Of a stretch of 15,720 nucleotides of DNA, positions 1 through 7,233 are shown piece by piece. Both the position numbers and the translations under genes were made by a program. Within the stretch, counting starts at the first letter, position 1, and each line of letters begins with the position of its first letter. The notes beneath the pieces were generated by a model that searched no databases, was not told where the DNA came from, and saw only the letters and a list, made by a program, of their open reading frames with translations. The stretch covers positions 1-15,720 of the forward strand of contig UQMQ01000048.1 in the NCBI GenBank assembly GCA_900542245.1, read 5' to 3'. The stretch comes from an uncultured Eubacteriales bacterium. Lineage in GTDB: Bacteria > Bacillota > Clostridia > Peptostreptococcales > Anaerovoracaceae.

Positions 1-693
1 TCTGCCGTCGGTGCGGAACCACTTGACGCGCACCGCATAATACCCATGCAGGCTTGAGACCTGTGATCTTGCGAGGAACTTCGTATTCTGCACTTCCTCC
101 TTGGTGATCTCCCCCTGACTCGGCTCTTCGCCCGGCTGATCGTCCGTCTCGTCAGTCTTGCCGCTGTCCTCAGCATATAGCGGAATCATCACCCAGTTGC
201 TGCCCAGTGTTTTTGTGATCCGGTGTTCTCCGGCAGGCTGCAGGCTGCAGACGAGTCCGCCGTCCAGATAGACCGCCGCGTATTGGTGTGTCGTATAGAA
301 GGCCAGACTGATGTCATGTGCGATCGGTTCGTCGAGGCGAAAGGTATAGCAGTTGATGAGACCGGTCGGCGCGTCCGCCCGCTTGATCTTTGTTTCTGTT
401 ACCTGTTCGATCGTCGTCAGCGGCATCCCGCTTCTGGTCTCTGTGCGTGCGACCTGATCAGTATGCGCAAGCGTCACAAGCAGTGCCAGCATGGTAAGAA
501 CCGCCAGGATCAGCACGACTGCTATGCTGAGGCGCAGAGTCTTGCCCTGTGGATTTTGTGGATTCTGCGCCTTCTGTGCATGCTGCGCACTCTGTGTATT
601 CTGCGCATTTTGTTCTTTTGGTGTGCGCTGCGTCTCCGGCTCCTGCGCTCCCGCCGGTTTCTTTTGATCTTTGCTCATCTTTGGGTATGACAT
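1..693 (-). CDS. Membrane-anchored sensor-like protein, C-terminus beyond window edge
   Basis: This partial gene has 231 codons in the window; the remainder lies off the left edge. The ATG at 693 follows AAGGAGG by nine bases. Residues 1-52 are hydrophilic and cytoplasmic by inference. They contain a tripeptide repeat (QNA, QNT, QSA, QHA, QKA, QNP, QNP) at residues 28-49. Residues 53-76 form one membrane segment. The outer part includes FYTTHQYAAVYLDGG and GSNWVMIPLY. From memory this resembles the galactose-binding-like extracellular domain in front of diguanylate cyclases or histidine kinases of Clostridia. An acidic, low-complexity stretch (residues about 164-190) interrupts it. The gene starts 86 bases after dusB with no terminator between them, so they are probably cotranscribed. 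The output domain is not visible, so its function is open: it could be a GGDEF protein, a kinase, or only a sensor stub. Confidence 0.72.
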   Translation of the reverse strand, partial: MSYPKMSKDQKKPAGAQEPETQRTPKEQNAQNTQSAQHAQKAQNPQNPQGKTLRLSIAVVLILAVLTMLALLVTLAHTDQVARTETRSGMPLTTIEQVTETKIKRADAPTGLINCYTFRLDEPIAHDISLAFYTTHQYAAVYLDGGLVCSLQPAGEHRITKTLGSNWVMIPLYAEDSGKTDETDDQPGEEPSQGEITKEEVQNTKFLARSQVSSLHGYYAVRVKWFRTDGR

Positions 694-779
694 CTTCCGG
701 TTCCTCCTTGCGTGGTAGCAGCGGGTTATCAGATAGCATTGCTGCGTTTGCCGCGCGGCGGGCTGGACCAAAGCGCGGG

Positions 780-1928
780 CTAGATACTGCGAATCGCCGC
801 GCGCAGGGCGGCGGCGTCGTTGATCTGATTGATACGTCCGCGGAACGCCGCCGCGCCCGGTACTCCTTTGAGATACCAGCCGACGTGCTTGCGCATTTCG
901 CGCACGGCGGTATATTCGCCTTTGTGCGCATAGACATCATCGAAATGGCGCAGCATCATGGCGATTTTTTGCTCCTTGCTCGGCGCGCAGTTGTAAAGTG
1001 CCGGATCGGCAGCCGCGCCCGGCTGCTGGACCTTGACTGCCGCGCCCGCAGGCTGTGCACCGGCAGCGTTCCGCGAGCCGCCCTGTCGGCTCAAGTCTGT
1101 ATCTTGGGCCGCAGGGCACGCCCCTGCTGCGCCCTGCTGGTTCGCTTCCGACCCTTGAGCTTCAGGACGCAGCGCATCGAACACGCCTGCCGCCCAGGCG
1201 CGCGCGAGGCTCTCAAAGATCCATGGGTTGCCGAGCGCGCCGCGGCCGATCATCACAAAGTCACAGTCGGTTTCCTGCATCATGCGATACGCCGCGGTGA
1301 CATCGGTCACATCGCCGTTGCCGATGACCGGAATCCTGACCGCGTCCTTGACAGCGGCAATGATATCCCAGTCCGCATTGCCGCTGTAAAACTGCTCGCG
1401 CGTCCGCCCGTGCACCGCCACGGCGGACGCGCCCCCGGCCTCGATCGCCTGCGCCACCTCCACCGCGTTCTTCTCCGCATCGTTCCATCCGGCACGGATC
1501 TTCACCGTCACAGGCTTCGTGCTCGCGGAGACCGCCGCCTCCACCACACGCTGCGCCAGATCCGGATCCCGCATCAGCGCGCTGCCCTCGCCGTTCCGCA
1601 CGATCTTCGGTACCGGGCAGCCCATATTGATGTCCAGCAGCACATGGTTCCGCTCGTTTAACATGTGCACTGCCTCCGCCATGATCTCCGGCTCATGTCC
1701 AAAAATCTGATAGGCGACCGGCGCCTCCCCGTCCAGGATCTCCAGCAGCCGGTCGGTGTTCTTGTCCTTGTACCAAAGCCCCTTGGCGCTGACCATTTCC
1801 GAGTAGACAAGGCCAGCGCCCATTTCGCCGCAGATGCGGCGAAATGGGGCGTCGGTGACGCCCGCAAGGGGCGCGAGCAAAAACGGATTCGCCAGACGCA
1901 CATTGCCGATATTACAATCTTTCTTCAT
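780..1928 (-). CDS. dusB: tRNA-dihydrouridine synthase (DusB type) with an internal low-complexity insert
   Basis: This FMN-dependent enzyme reduces uridine to dihydrouridine in tRNA. The protein has 382 residues. The N-terminal TIM-barrel signature LAPLAGVTDAPFR is at about residues 18-30. The catalytic-cysteine motif NMGCPVPKIVRNGEGSALM places Cys104. VHGRTREQFYSG and GRGALGNPW are the usual flavin/substrate-binding strands, and the C-terminal helical domain has MRKHVGWYLKG. Residues about 254-315 form a Gly/Ala/Gln-rich insert between the barrel and the helical domain, making the protein longer than the usual 320-340. The start at 1928 is chosen because AAGGA lies seven bases upstream, directly after the stop codon of the toxin-like gene. 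That 11-base spacing suggests dusB is read from the upstream transcript. Confidence 0.95.
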   Translation of the reverse strand: MKKDCNIGNVRLANPFLLAPLAGVTDAPFRRICGEMGAGLVYSEMVSAKGLWYKDKNTDRLLEILDGEAPVAYQIFGHEPEIMAEAVHMLNERNHVLLDINMGCPVPKIVRNGEGSALMRDPDLAQRVVEAAVSASTKPVTVKIRAGWNDAEKNAVEVAQAIEAGGASAVAVHGRTREQFYSGNADWDIIAAVKDAVRIPVIGNGDVTDVTAAYRMMQETDCDFVMIGRGALGNPWIFESLARAWAAGVFDALRPEAQGSEANQQGAAGACPAAQDTDLSRQGGSRNAAGAQPAGAAVKVQQPGAAADPALYNCAPSKEQKIAMMLRHFDDVYAHKGEYTAVREMRKHVGWYLKGVPGAAAFRGRINQINDAAALRAAIRSI

Positions 1929-1939
1929 ACCATTTCCTT

Positions 1940-2659
1940 TCACAAAGAATCCTGTGGGATTACCTCTTTGATATACCTTGTTACCGCACAATACACTTCC
2001 TCAAAAGTTGGTTTATTCACTCCCCCTGTGAAACGAAATTTATCATAGGAATGTTTCAAATCATTTTCCCTTTGAAGGAAGCCATTAAAATTGCCAAGGT
2101 TTCTTCCGCTATCTTTCATCGCTCCCATGACAGCGCTTTGGTCAAATTCAAATACTTTCGATATGTAATATAAATCGACAAGATCTTTGATTCTTCGAAA
2201 CACATTGTCTGTAGAAATTACGTACAGTTTATCAGCAATCATTTGTACAGGTGTAACACCACAAAAGCGTATACCTTCAACCTCATAAATTTTTGTCGGC
2301 GGTATAGAGCGGTTTACATCAATGTCCATGGTGAACAGTACTTCATCCGTAGCGCAGTCATGTAATTCAAAGCCGGCGGAGCGCCGCTCACCATACATGC
2401 GGTACATCTTAACTTTCAAATCAATGCCTCCTTTTTGAAGCGCTTTTTGCAAAGAGGCTACCATTTGCTCTTCCGTCGGCGGTATCGGTGAATACCAATT
2501 TGCATCAACATCTACGGTATGACGTGTTTCTTCTGCATAGCCTGCTTCCAGCAAGCACGCTTTCAGCACCATTGATCCCTTAAAGTTAATAGGAATACCG
2601 CTACTATAAATTGCTTTCATGACAGCATACATCAGCTTTTCTTCTACCGTAATACGCAT
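1940..2659 (-). CDS. AbiEii/AbiGii-like nucleotidyltransferase toxin
   Basis: The protein has 239 residues and resembles the AbiEii/AbiGii nucleotidyltransferase fold, the toxin partner of type IV-style modules. Visible motifs are the KGS turn at residues 27-29 followed by DVD at 50-52, MDIDV at 111-115, ADKLY with Lys144, and RRIKDLVDLYYI at 155-166. This matches the family layout of G-S, D-x-D, a conserved Lys, and a K-D-x2-D-L helix. Characterised relatives (MenT type) add nucleotides to tRNA 3' ends; whether this one does is inference. The start has AAAGGAG upstream and lies 12 bases after the stop of the HTH gene, so the two form a toxin-antitoxin-style pair. Base composition is visibly more AT-rich than ftsH or metG, consistent with transfer. 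It is shorter than typical AbiEii (near 300 residues). Confidence 0.8.
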   Translation of the reverse strand: MRITVEEKLMYAVMKAIYSSGIPINFKGSMVLKACLLEAGYAEETRHTVDVDANWYSPIPPTEEQMVASLQKALQKGGIDLKVKMYRMYGERRSAGFELHDCATDEVLFTMDIDVNRSIPPTKIYEVEGIRFCGVTPVQMIADKLYVISTDNVFRRIKDLVDLYYISKVFEFDQSAVMGAMKDSGRNLGNFNGFLQRENDLKHSYDKFRFTGGVNKPTFEEVYCAVTRYIKEVIPQDSL

Positions 2660-2671
2660 AATATCTCTCCT

Positions 2672-3322
2672 TTAGTTTCCGTAATATGCAATGGCATCCT
2701 CTGCTAATCTTTCGAATTGGTCCTGATATTCCGGCGGAACGGAAATGCCTTCAAAACTGTCACCATTCTCGTAATAGTACCGACTGACGGCCTCTGTAAT
2801 TCCCTGCATATCTAAAAGTGACTCATTAGCCAGCGCATCAGATATTGTGCGGTTAAAGTTTGTAAAAGAAAGTCCGTTTTTCTTTTGCACATCATAGGAA
2901 CTGATTCGGTTTCCAAGAACTACAACGCCATTAAAACGAGCAGCACTGTCACTTCCATACACCCAAATCAAGTATTCGTCACTGCGCCCCATAAAGCTGC
3001 CTTGGCACATGAGTGCTTCATCTAGTGCAAAAACGATTGGTTCACCAATACATTCTTGAACTGCTCGCAGCCACGCAAATGCCCCCACATAATCACAGCG
3101 ATGCGGTAAGTCTTGCTTTTGCGGATCATATTGGGGCAGTGTTCTTGTTCTTTTATTGACCAAATCTTCCTGCATGCGGTGCTCCAACAAGTTAAGTATA
3201 TATCCCGGCGGCTTACGTAAGCCCGTTTCCCAATTTTGAATCGTGCGTATTGGAATTTGGTATCGCATAGCAAATTCTCTTTGTGTATCTCCCAACATCA
3301 TTCGCATCGTTCGTACATCCAT
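2672..3322 (-). CDS. XRE-type HTH protein, probable antitoxin and autoregulator
   Basis: The protein has 216 residues. Residues about 6-48 form an XRE-like helix-turn-helix: LGDTQREFAMRYQIPIRTIQ, then WETGLRKPPGYILNLL. The region from residue 75 to the end is a separate alpha/beta-looking domain that I do not recognise (contains GEPIVFALDEAL, YLIWVYG and FNGVVVLGNRI). The ATG at 3322 is preferred over the in-frame GTG at 3331, because that GTG is part of the GAGGTGAT ribosome binding site. The gene is immediately upstream of the AbiEii-like gene and shares its AT-rich composition. Its promoter is overlapped by a palindrome, so DNA binding and autoregulation are likely. The usual AbiEi antitoxin is a winged-helix protein. 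This one differs, so the antitoxin role is inferred from position only. Confidence 0.72.
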   Translation of the reverse strand: MDVRTMRMMLGDTQREFAMRYQIPIRTIQNWETGLRKPPGYILNLLEHRMQEDLVNKRTRTLPQYDPQKQDLPHRCDYVGAFAWLRAVQECIGEPIVFALDEALMCQGSFMGRSDEYLIWVYGSDSAARFNGVVVLGNRISSYDVQKKNGLSFTNFNRTISDALANESLLDMQGITEAVSRYYYENGDSFEGISVPPEYQDQFERLAEDAIAYYGN

Positions 3323-3340
3323 GCTTATCACCTCATTTAT

Positions 3341-3370
3341 ATAATATCACTCATTGGGTGGTATCATCAA
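3341..3370 (-). promoter_or_regulatory. Promoter of the HTH/toxin/dusB unit with overlapping palindromic operator
   Basis: On the minus strand TTGATG (3365-3370) and TATTAT (3341-3346) are separated by 18 bases, a good sigma-A-type promoter for the HTH gene. Overlaying it at 3341-3367 is an imperfect palindrome: left arm ATAATATCACTCA, centre T, right arm TGGGTGGTATCAT, with 10 of 13 positions paired. The palindrome covers both the -10 hexamer and the spacer, the expected place for a repressor site. Binding by the HTH protein is inferred, not shown. The implied leader is only about 12 bases. Confidence 0.6.
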
Positions 3371-3395
3371 GAGATTTCGAACAAAAATATCCGAC

Positions 3396-3445
3396 AAAAA
3401 AAGGAAGCGTTACCCAGTCAGAAAAACGACTAAATAACGCTTACC
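3396..3445 (-). terminator. Intrinsic terminator of the ftsH-regulator unit
   Basis: Starting 18 bases after the stop of the PucR-type gene, the minus strand reads TAAGCGTTA, then an inner AGTC/GACT stem, then TAACGCTT, followed by CC and a run of seven T (3396-3402). A stem with an extended inner pairing and a T-tract is a typical rho-independent terminator. It separates this unit from the HTH/toxin promoter 25 bases further on. Confidence 0.85.
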
Positions 3446-3462
3446 TAATGATAAGCACAAGC

Positions 3463-5040
3463 CTATTTCGAAGCAGATTCCATTCTGCGCAGCGCCAGCG
3501 CGATCGTCAGCCCCGGGATCACGCGGTTGCCGGTGATCTCCGCACCGAGGATCTCATTGATCTTTTTGAGACGATACTGTACGGTATTCGTGTGGATCCC
3601 CATGAATTCAGAGGTCTTGCCGCTGTTCATGCCTGCATCCAGCACGAAGGTCTCCAGCGTCTCCAGAAGCTGCCTGGACTTGTTGTCCCCCTCCTTGCGG
3701 AACGGTTCCAAAAGGTCCATATAATTCTTCTTCAGATAGCCGCCCTGCACCTGGATATTGACGCAGTTGCTGACCAGCGTCAGTTCGTATTTCGTGAACA
3801 CCCGCTTATACGGGAAGATACTCTCCACAAACGACCAGGTCTCGCCGATCAGACGGAACCCGTCACCTGCACCTTCGATGCCGTCGATGCCGGTCACATG
3901 GAAAATACGGACGGTCTTGTTTTCCTTGAGTGCATCGAAGAATTTGAGGCAGACCGCCTTTTCTTCATTCTCCTCCTGGGCAGCCAGCTTCGGCCCCCTG
4001 AGCAGCAGCGCGTAGCTTTCGTTCTCCTCGCTGATCTTGATGATGTCGAGCAGCCCCGCATCGACGAACTGATGAATCACTTCCTCCGCGTGGTTGTCTT
4101 CGATCCCCTTCGCATAAAAGACCGAAATGATGTCGGACAGCTTCACGCCCGCCTCCTCGCGGATCGAATAGGCCAGACTCTTGTTTCCGCGCATCAGCGC
4201 CTTCACCAGCTCTGCCTTCGCGTCGCGCTCCGGCGTGTATTTCCACATGCCCATGGCAAGCTCGATGATCTCGGCCAGCTTCGTCATCTCGCCGGACGAA
4301 TAATTGTCATCGTTGTCGACGATGAACAGATAATATTTCTCATTGTTGATATGCACCAGACCCCAGTAGGTCAGCACACCGTCGATCTCGATCAGGCTGT
4401 AGATATTGCTGAGGTTCAGCGCCGCCTCCTTGCCGCGGCGGATCGCCTCGTTGATCGTCGTCTGATGCCGCGTCTCGATCGCAAAGATCGGATTGAAATC
4501 CTCACTCAAAAGCACCACCTGAAAGTCGTTGTTGATCGCTGCCTCGCGCAGCGCCTGCTGGAAATTCGCATGCTTCTCGAAATTCAGCAGATGGAAGATC
4601 GTATTGTTGATCAGACTGTTCTTAAAGTTGTTGCCGTACAGCACATGCTCCATGACCTCCGCGATGATCTGCGAATAGTCCATGTTTTCACCGTCGACCA
4701 TGATGATCAGCGGTACCCCTGCCTCGTCAGCTGCGCGCGTAACCGCCTTGTCGACAGGCTGCGTGGTCTGCTCCCTGCGAAAGACCACCAGCGCCGCGAT
4801 GCCCGCCTTCGCCAGCTCGCGGATCGTCTCCTGCTGCAGCTTCACGTCCTGCTTCATGCCCGCGAACGAAGTCAGCACCATATTGCCGCTGCTGCCGCTG
4901 CATTTGACCGCTTCCTCCGCTGTCGCCGCGTCCATGACAGAAACCGCCTTCACGCGATGATCCATATGCTTTTCACCGGCAACCACGATGCACTTGCGGA
5001 ATGACTCCAGCTGCAGACAATCCTTAACGCTTACCTTCAT
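3463..5040 (-). CDS. PucR/CdaR-family transcriptional regulator
   Basis: The protein has 525 residues. The N-terminal PucR-type domain covers residues about 1-125 (VSVKDCLQL at the start, then MDHRVKAVSVMD). A middle sensor-like region follows, including NFQQALREAAINNDFQVVLL. A C-terminal helix-turn-helix lies at about 458-500 (TLETFVLDAG, then MGIHTNTVQYRLKKINEILG), the HTH_30 pattern of PucR and CdaR proteins. Such regulators usually control catabolic or stress genes in response to a metabolite; the ligand here is unknown. The start at 5040 has GAGG six bases upstream inside the end of ftsH, giving a 17-base overlap, so the gene is translationally coupled to ftsH. An in-frame ATG at 5052 is possible but has a weaker site. 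A terminator follows the stop. Confidence 0.9.
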   Translation of the reverse strand: MKVSVKDCLQLESFRKCIVVAGEKHMDHRVKAVSVMDAATAEEAVKCSGSSGNMVLTSFAGMKQDVKLQQETIRELAKAGIAALVVFRREQTTQPVDKAVTRAADEAGVPLIIMVDGENMDYSQIIAEVMEHVLYGNNFKNSLINNTIFHLLNFEKHANFQQALREAAINNDFQVVLLSEDFNPIFAIETRHQTTINEAIRRGKEAALNLSNIYSLIEIDGVLTYWGLVHINNEKYYLFIVDNDDNYSSGEMTKLAEIIELAMGMWKYTPERDAKAELVKALMRGNKSLAYSIREEAGVKLSDIISVFYAKGIEDNHAEEVIHQFVDAGLLDIIKISEENESYALLLRGPKLAAQEENEEKAVCLKFFDALKENKTVRIFHVTGIDGIEGAGDGFRLIGETWSFVESIFPYKRVFTKYELTLVSNCVNIQVQGGYLKKNYMDLLEPFRKEGDNKSRQLLETLETFVLDAGMNSGKTSEFMGIHTNTVQYRLKKINEILGAEITGNRVIPGLTIALALRRMESASK

Positions 5041-7123
5041 TTTCTTCCTCATCTTCTTTCTGCGCTTCCTCCTCGTCGGAATCCGCCTCTTTCAAATCAC
5101 CTTCTGCTTGAGAAGGTACTTCTTCTTTCAGCGTCCCATGCTCCGGCATGTCATCCCGCAGATAGTCGCTGTCATATTTTTTGAGTTCCTCGATCAGACG
5201 AGCCTCTTCCTCCTTGCGCAGCTGCTCGGCCTCCGCCGCCTCTTTCTCATTCTGCACCTGTTTCGCCTCGTCTGCCTTGTCCACACTTTCCTTGAGATCC
5301 TCTGCACTCATCTTGCCCGTATACAGCGCCTCAAACTGCTCGCCGTCGATCGTTTCCACCAGCAGCAGCGCCTTCGCTACGCGCTCCAGCGTCTCGTCGT
5401 GCTCTGCTAAGATCTTCGTCGCCTGCGCGTAAGCCTCGTCGATGATGCGCTTGATTTCGTCGTCGATCTCCTGTGCCGTATGCTCGGAATAAGTCTTGTG
5501 TGCCGTAAAGTCGTTGCCCAGGAAAACCTCTTCTTCGCCGCCGTAGTTGACTGCGCCGAGCTTTTCACTGAAGCCGTACCTGGTCACCATCTCACGCGCG
5601 ATCGAGGTCGCCTGCTTGATATCGCCGGACGCGCCGATCGAGATGTCGTCAAGCTTCAGCTGCTCAGCAACCCGACCGCCCATGCACGAAACGATGTGGT
5701 TGTACATCGAGCCCTTGGTGTCGAACATCTTGTCGTCCTCCGGCAGATACATCGTATAGCCGCCTGCACGTCCTCTCGGAATGATCGTGACCTCGTGGAT
5801 CGGCATATGCTTCGGCAGCGTTCTCGCAACGATCGCATGACCCGCCTCGTGATAAGCGGTCAGCTTCTTTTCCTCCTCGGAAACGACCTTGGACTTTTTC
5901 GCCGGACCCATCTCTACCTTACGGATCGCTTCCTCAATCTCTTCCATACGGATAAATCTGCCGTTTCTGCGCGCTGTGATCAGCGCAGCCTCATTGAGGA
6001 TATTTTCAAGGTCAGCCGGGGTCGAGCCCATGGTTCTTCTTGCCAGTACCTGCGGTGTCACATCGTCTGCCAGCGGTTTATTTTTGGCATGTACCTTGAT
6101 GATCTGTTCTCTGCCCTTGACATCCGGCAGCCCGATCACGATCTGCCTGTCAAATCTGCCCGGTCTGAGCAGCGCCGGGTCCAAAACGTCCGGACGGTTG
6201 GTCGCCGCCAGAATGATGATGCCGGAATTCTCCGCGAAGCCGTCCATTTCAACCAGCAGCTGATTGAGCGTCTGTTCTCTTTCATCATGACCGCCGCCGA
6301 TGCCCGCACCGCGCTTGCGGCCGACTGCATCGATCTCGTCGATAAAGACAATACAAGGCGCATTCTTTTTGGCCTGGTCGAACAGGTCTCTGACTCTGGA
6401 TGCACCGACACCGACGAACATTTCCACGAAATCGGAACCGCTGATCGTAAAGAACGGTACACCCGCTTCACCTGCCGCCGCCTTGGAAATATAGGTCTTA
6501 CCGGTTCCCGGAGGCCCGACCAGCAGAATACCCTTCGGGATTCTGGCGCCAAGCTCCTTGTATTTTTTCGGTGCCTTGAGGAAGTCCACAACCTCCTCCA
6601 GCTCCTGCTTTTCTTCTTCGAGTCCTGCGACATCGTCAAACGTCACTTTCTTTTCGCCGCCCTTGACCATCTTGGCGCGCGACTTGCCGAACTGGAACGC
6701 CTTGCCGTTGCCGCCCTGATTCATCATAATGTAGAACAGGAAGACCAGCGCACCGATCATCAGCAGGTTCGGCAGCAGATTCCAAAGGAAAGATCCGGTA
6801 TCCGGCTTTGGACTGGAGAATTCTTTCAGCGTACCCTTCTGCATCTGATCGAATAGATAGGTTTCCTCCAACCAGTTGATTTCCAATACGGACGGCGCGT
6901 AAGCGTAATAGTAGGTTTCTTTGTTAATCTGTCCTGTCAAGGTTGTATTTTCAATCTGCACCGCCTCGAACTTTTCCTGTTCGACCATCTGCGCAAACTT
7001 GGAAAACGAGACCTCAGTCACAGTTCTCTGATCGCTGTCGAGCCCCTTGTAGAACATCGCCACCATAAGCACGACCAAAAACAAGATCAAATAGACACTG
7101 ATATTTTTTGCGAATTTTTTCAA
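5024..7123 (-). CDS. ftsH: ATP-dependent zinc metalloprotease FtsH
   Basis: FtsH is a membrane-bound AAA+ protease that degrades unfolded and regulatory proteins. It has 699 residues. Two membrane segments lie at about 8-25 and 113-134, flanking a short extracytoplasmic domain. Walker A GPPGTGKT is at 203-210, Walker B IVFIDEID at about 258-265, and the second region of homology with RPGRFDRQ at 320-327. The zinc site HEAGH is at 425-429, with the third ligand Asp501 in GASGDIKQAT. The SRH segment reads MGSTPADL instead of the common PGFTGADL. A highly charged Glu/Lys tail of about 80 residues follows the protease domain. The start is TTG at 7123 with AAAGGGG six bases upstream. It has its own promoter inside tilS and overlaps the regulator gene by 17 bases. 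Confidence 0.97.
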   Translation of the reverse strand: MKKFAKNISVYLILFLVVLMVAMFYKGLDSDQRTVTEVSFSKFAQMVEQEKFEAVQIENTTLTGQINKETYYYAYAPSVLEINWLEETYLFDQMQKGTLKEFSSPKPDTGSFLWNLLPNLLMIGALVFLFYIMMNQGGNGKAFQFGKSRAKMVKGGEKKVTFDDVAGLEEEKQELEEVVDFLKAPKKYKELGARIPKGILLVGPPGTGKTYISKAAAGEAGVPFFTISGSDFVEMFVGVGASRVRDLFDQAKKNAPCIVFIDEIDAVGRKRGAGIGGGHDEREQTLNQLLVEMDGFAENSGIIILAATNRPDVLDPALLRPGRFDRQIVIGLPDVKGREQIIKVHAKNKPLADDVTPQVLARRTMGSTPADLENILNEAALITARRNGRFIRMEEIEEAIRKVEMGPAKKSKVVSEEEKKLTAYHEAGHAIVARTLPKHMPIHEVTIIPRGRAGGYTMYLPEDDKMFDTKGSMYNHIVSCMGGRVAEQLKLDDISIGASGDIKQATSIAREMVTRYGFSEKLGAVNYGGEEEVFLGNDFTAHKTYSEHTAQEIDDEIKRIIDEAYAQATKILAEHDETLERVAKALLLVETIDGEQFEALYTGKMSAEDLKESVDKADEAKQVQNEKEAAEAEQLRKEEEARLIEELKKYDSDYLRDDMPEHGTLKEEVPSQAEGDLKEADSDEEEAQKEDEEENEGKR

Positions 7124-7177
7124 TTGTTTCCCCTTTCAAAATCATCTATTTCTAATTTTGGTATTTACTTGTTTTTT

Positions 7178-7198
7178 GTGTCACCTTTCTAGGTACAC
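7178..7198 (-). promoter_or_regulatory. Hairpin at the 5' end of the ftsH leader
   Basis: On the minus strand GTGTACC pairs with GGTGACAC around a six-base loop, with one bulged G. From the ftsH promoter spacing, transcription would start at about 7198, so the mRNA would begin almost exactly with this stem. It could protect the 5' end or influence expression. An A-rich run follows on the minus strand, so it is not a minus-strand terminator. Confidence 0.35.
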
Positions 7199-7204
7199 TT
7201 TTGT

Positions 7205-7233
7205 ATTCTATCACAAAATGTTTGAAATTTCAA
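7205..7233 (-). promoter_or_regulatory. Promoter for ftsH inside the end of tilS
   Basis: The minus strand carries TTGAAA (7228-7233) and TAGAAT (7205-7210) with exactly 17 bases between them, a strong sigma-A-type match. The -35 element lies in the last codons of tilS. The predicted leader to the TTG start is about 75 bases. Confidence 0.75.

Noticed and set aside
549..1661. Plus-strand open frame spanning the end of the sensor gene and dusB
   Set aside because: It crosses two well-supported minus-strand genes and their gap, and its composition is an artefact of the repeats.
3283..5004. Long plus-strand open frame opposite the PucR-type gene (573 codons)
   Set aside because: It lies wholly antisense to a recognisable regulator, lacks a family resemblance, and its Arg/His/Leu-rich translation is typical of the reverse complement of a GC-rich gene.
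5480..6856. Long plus-strand open frame opposite ftsH (458 codons)
   Set aside because: FtsH is unmistakable on the minus strand; the antisense translation has no recognisable motif and no good ribosome binding site was seen.
7178..7198. Plus-strand terminator at the tilS-ftsH junction
   Set aside because: A short T-run follows on the plus strand, but there is no plus-strand gene to terminate; it is better read as an ftsH leader stem.
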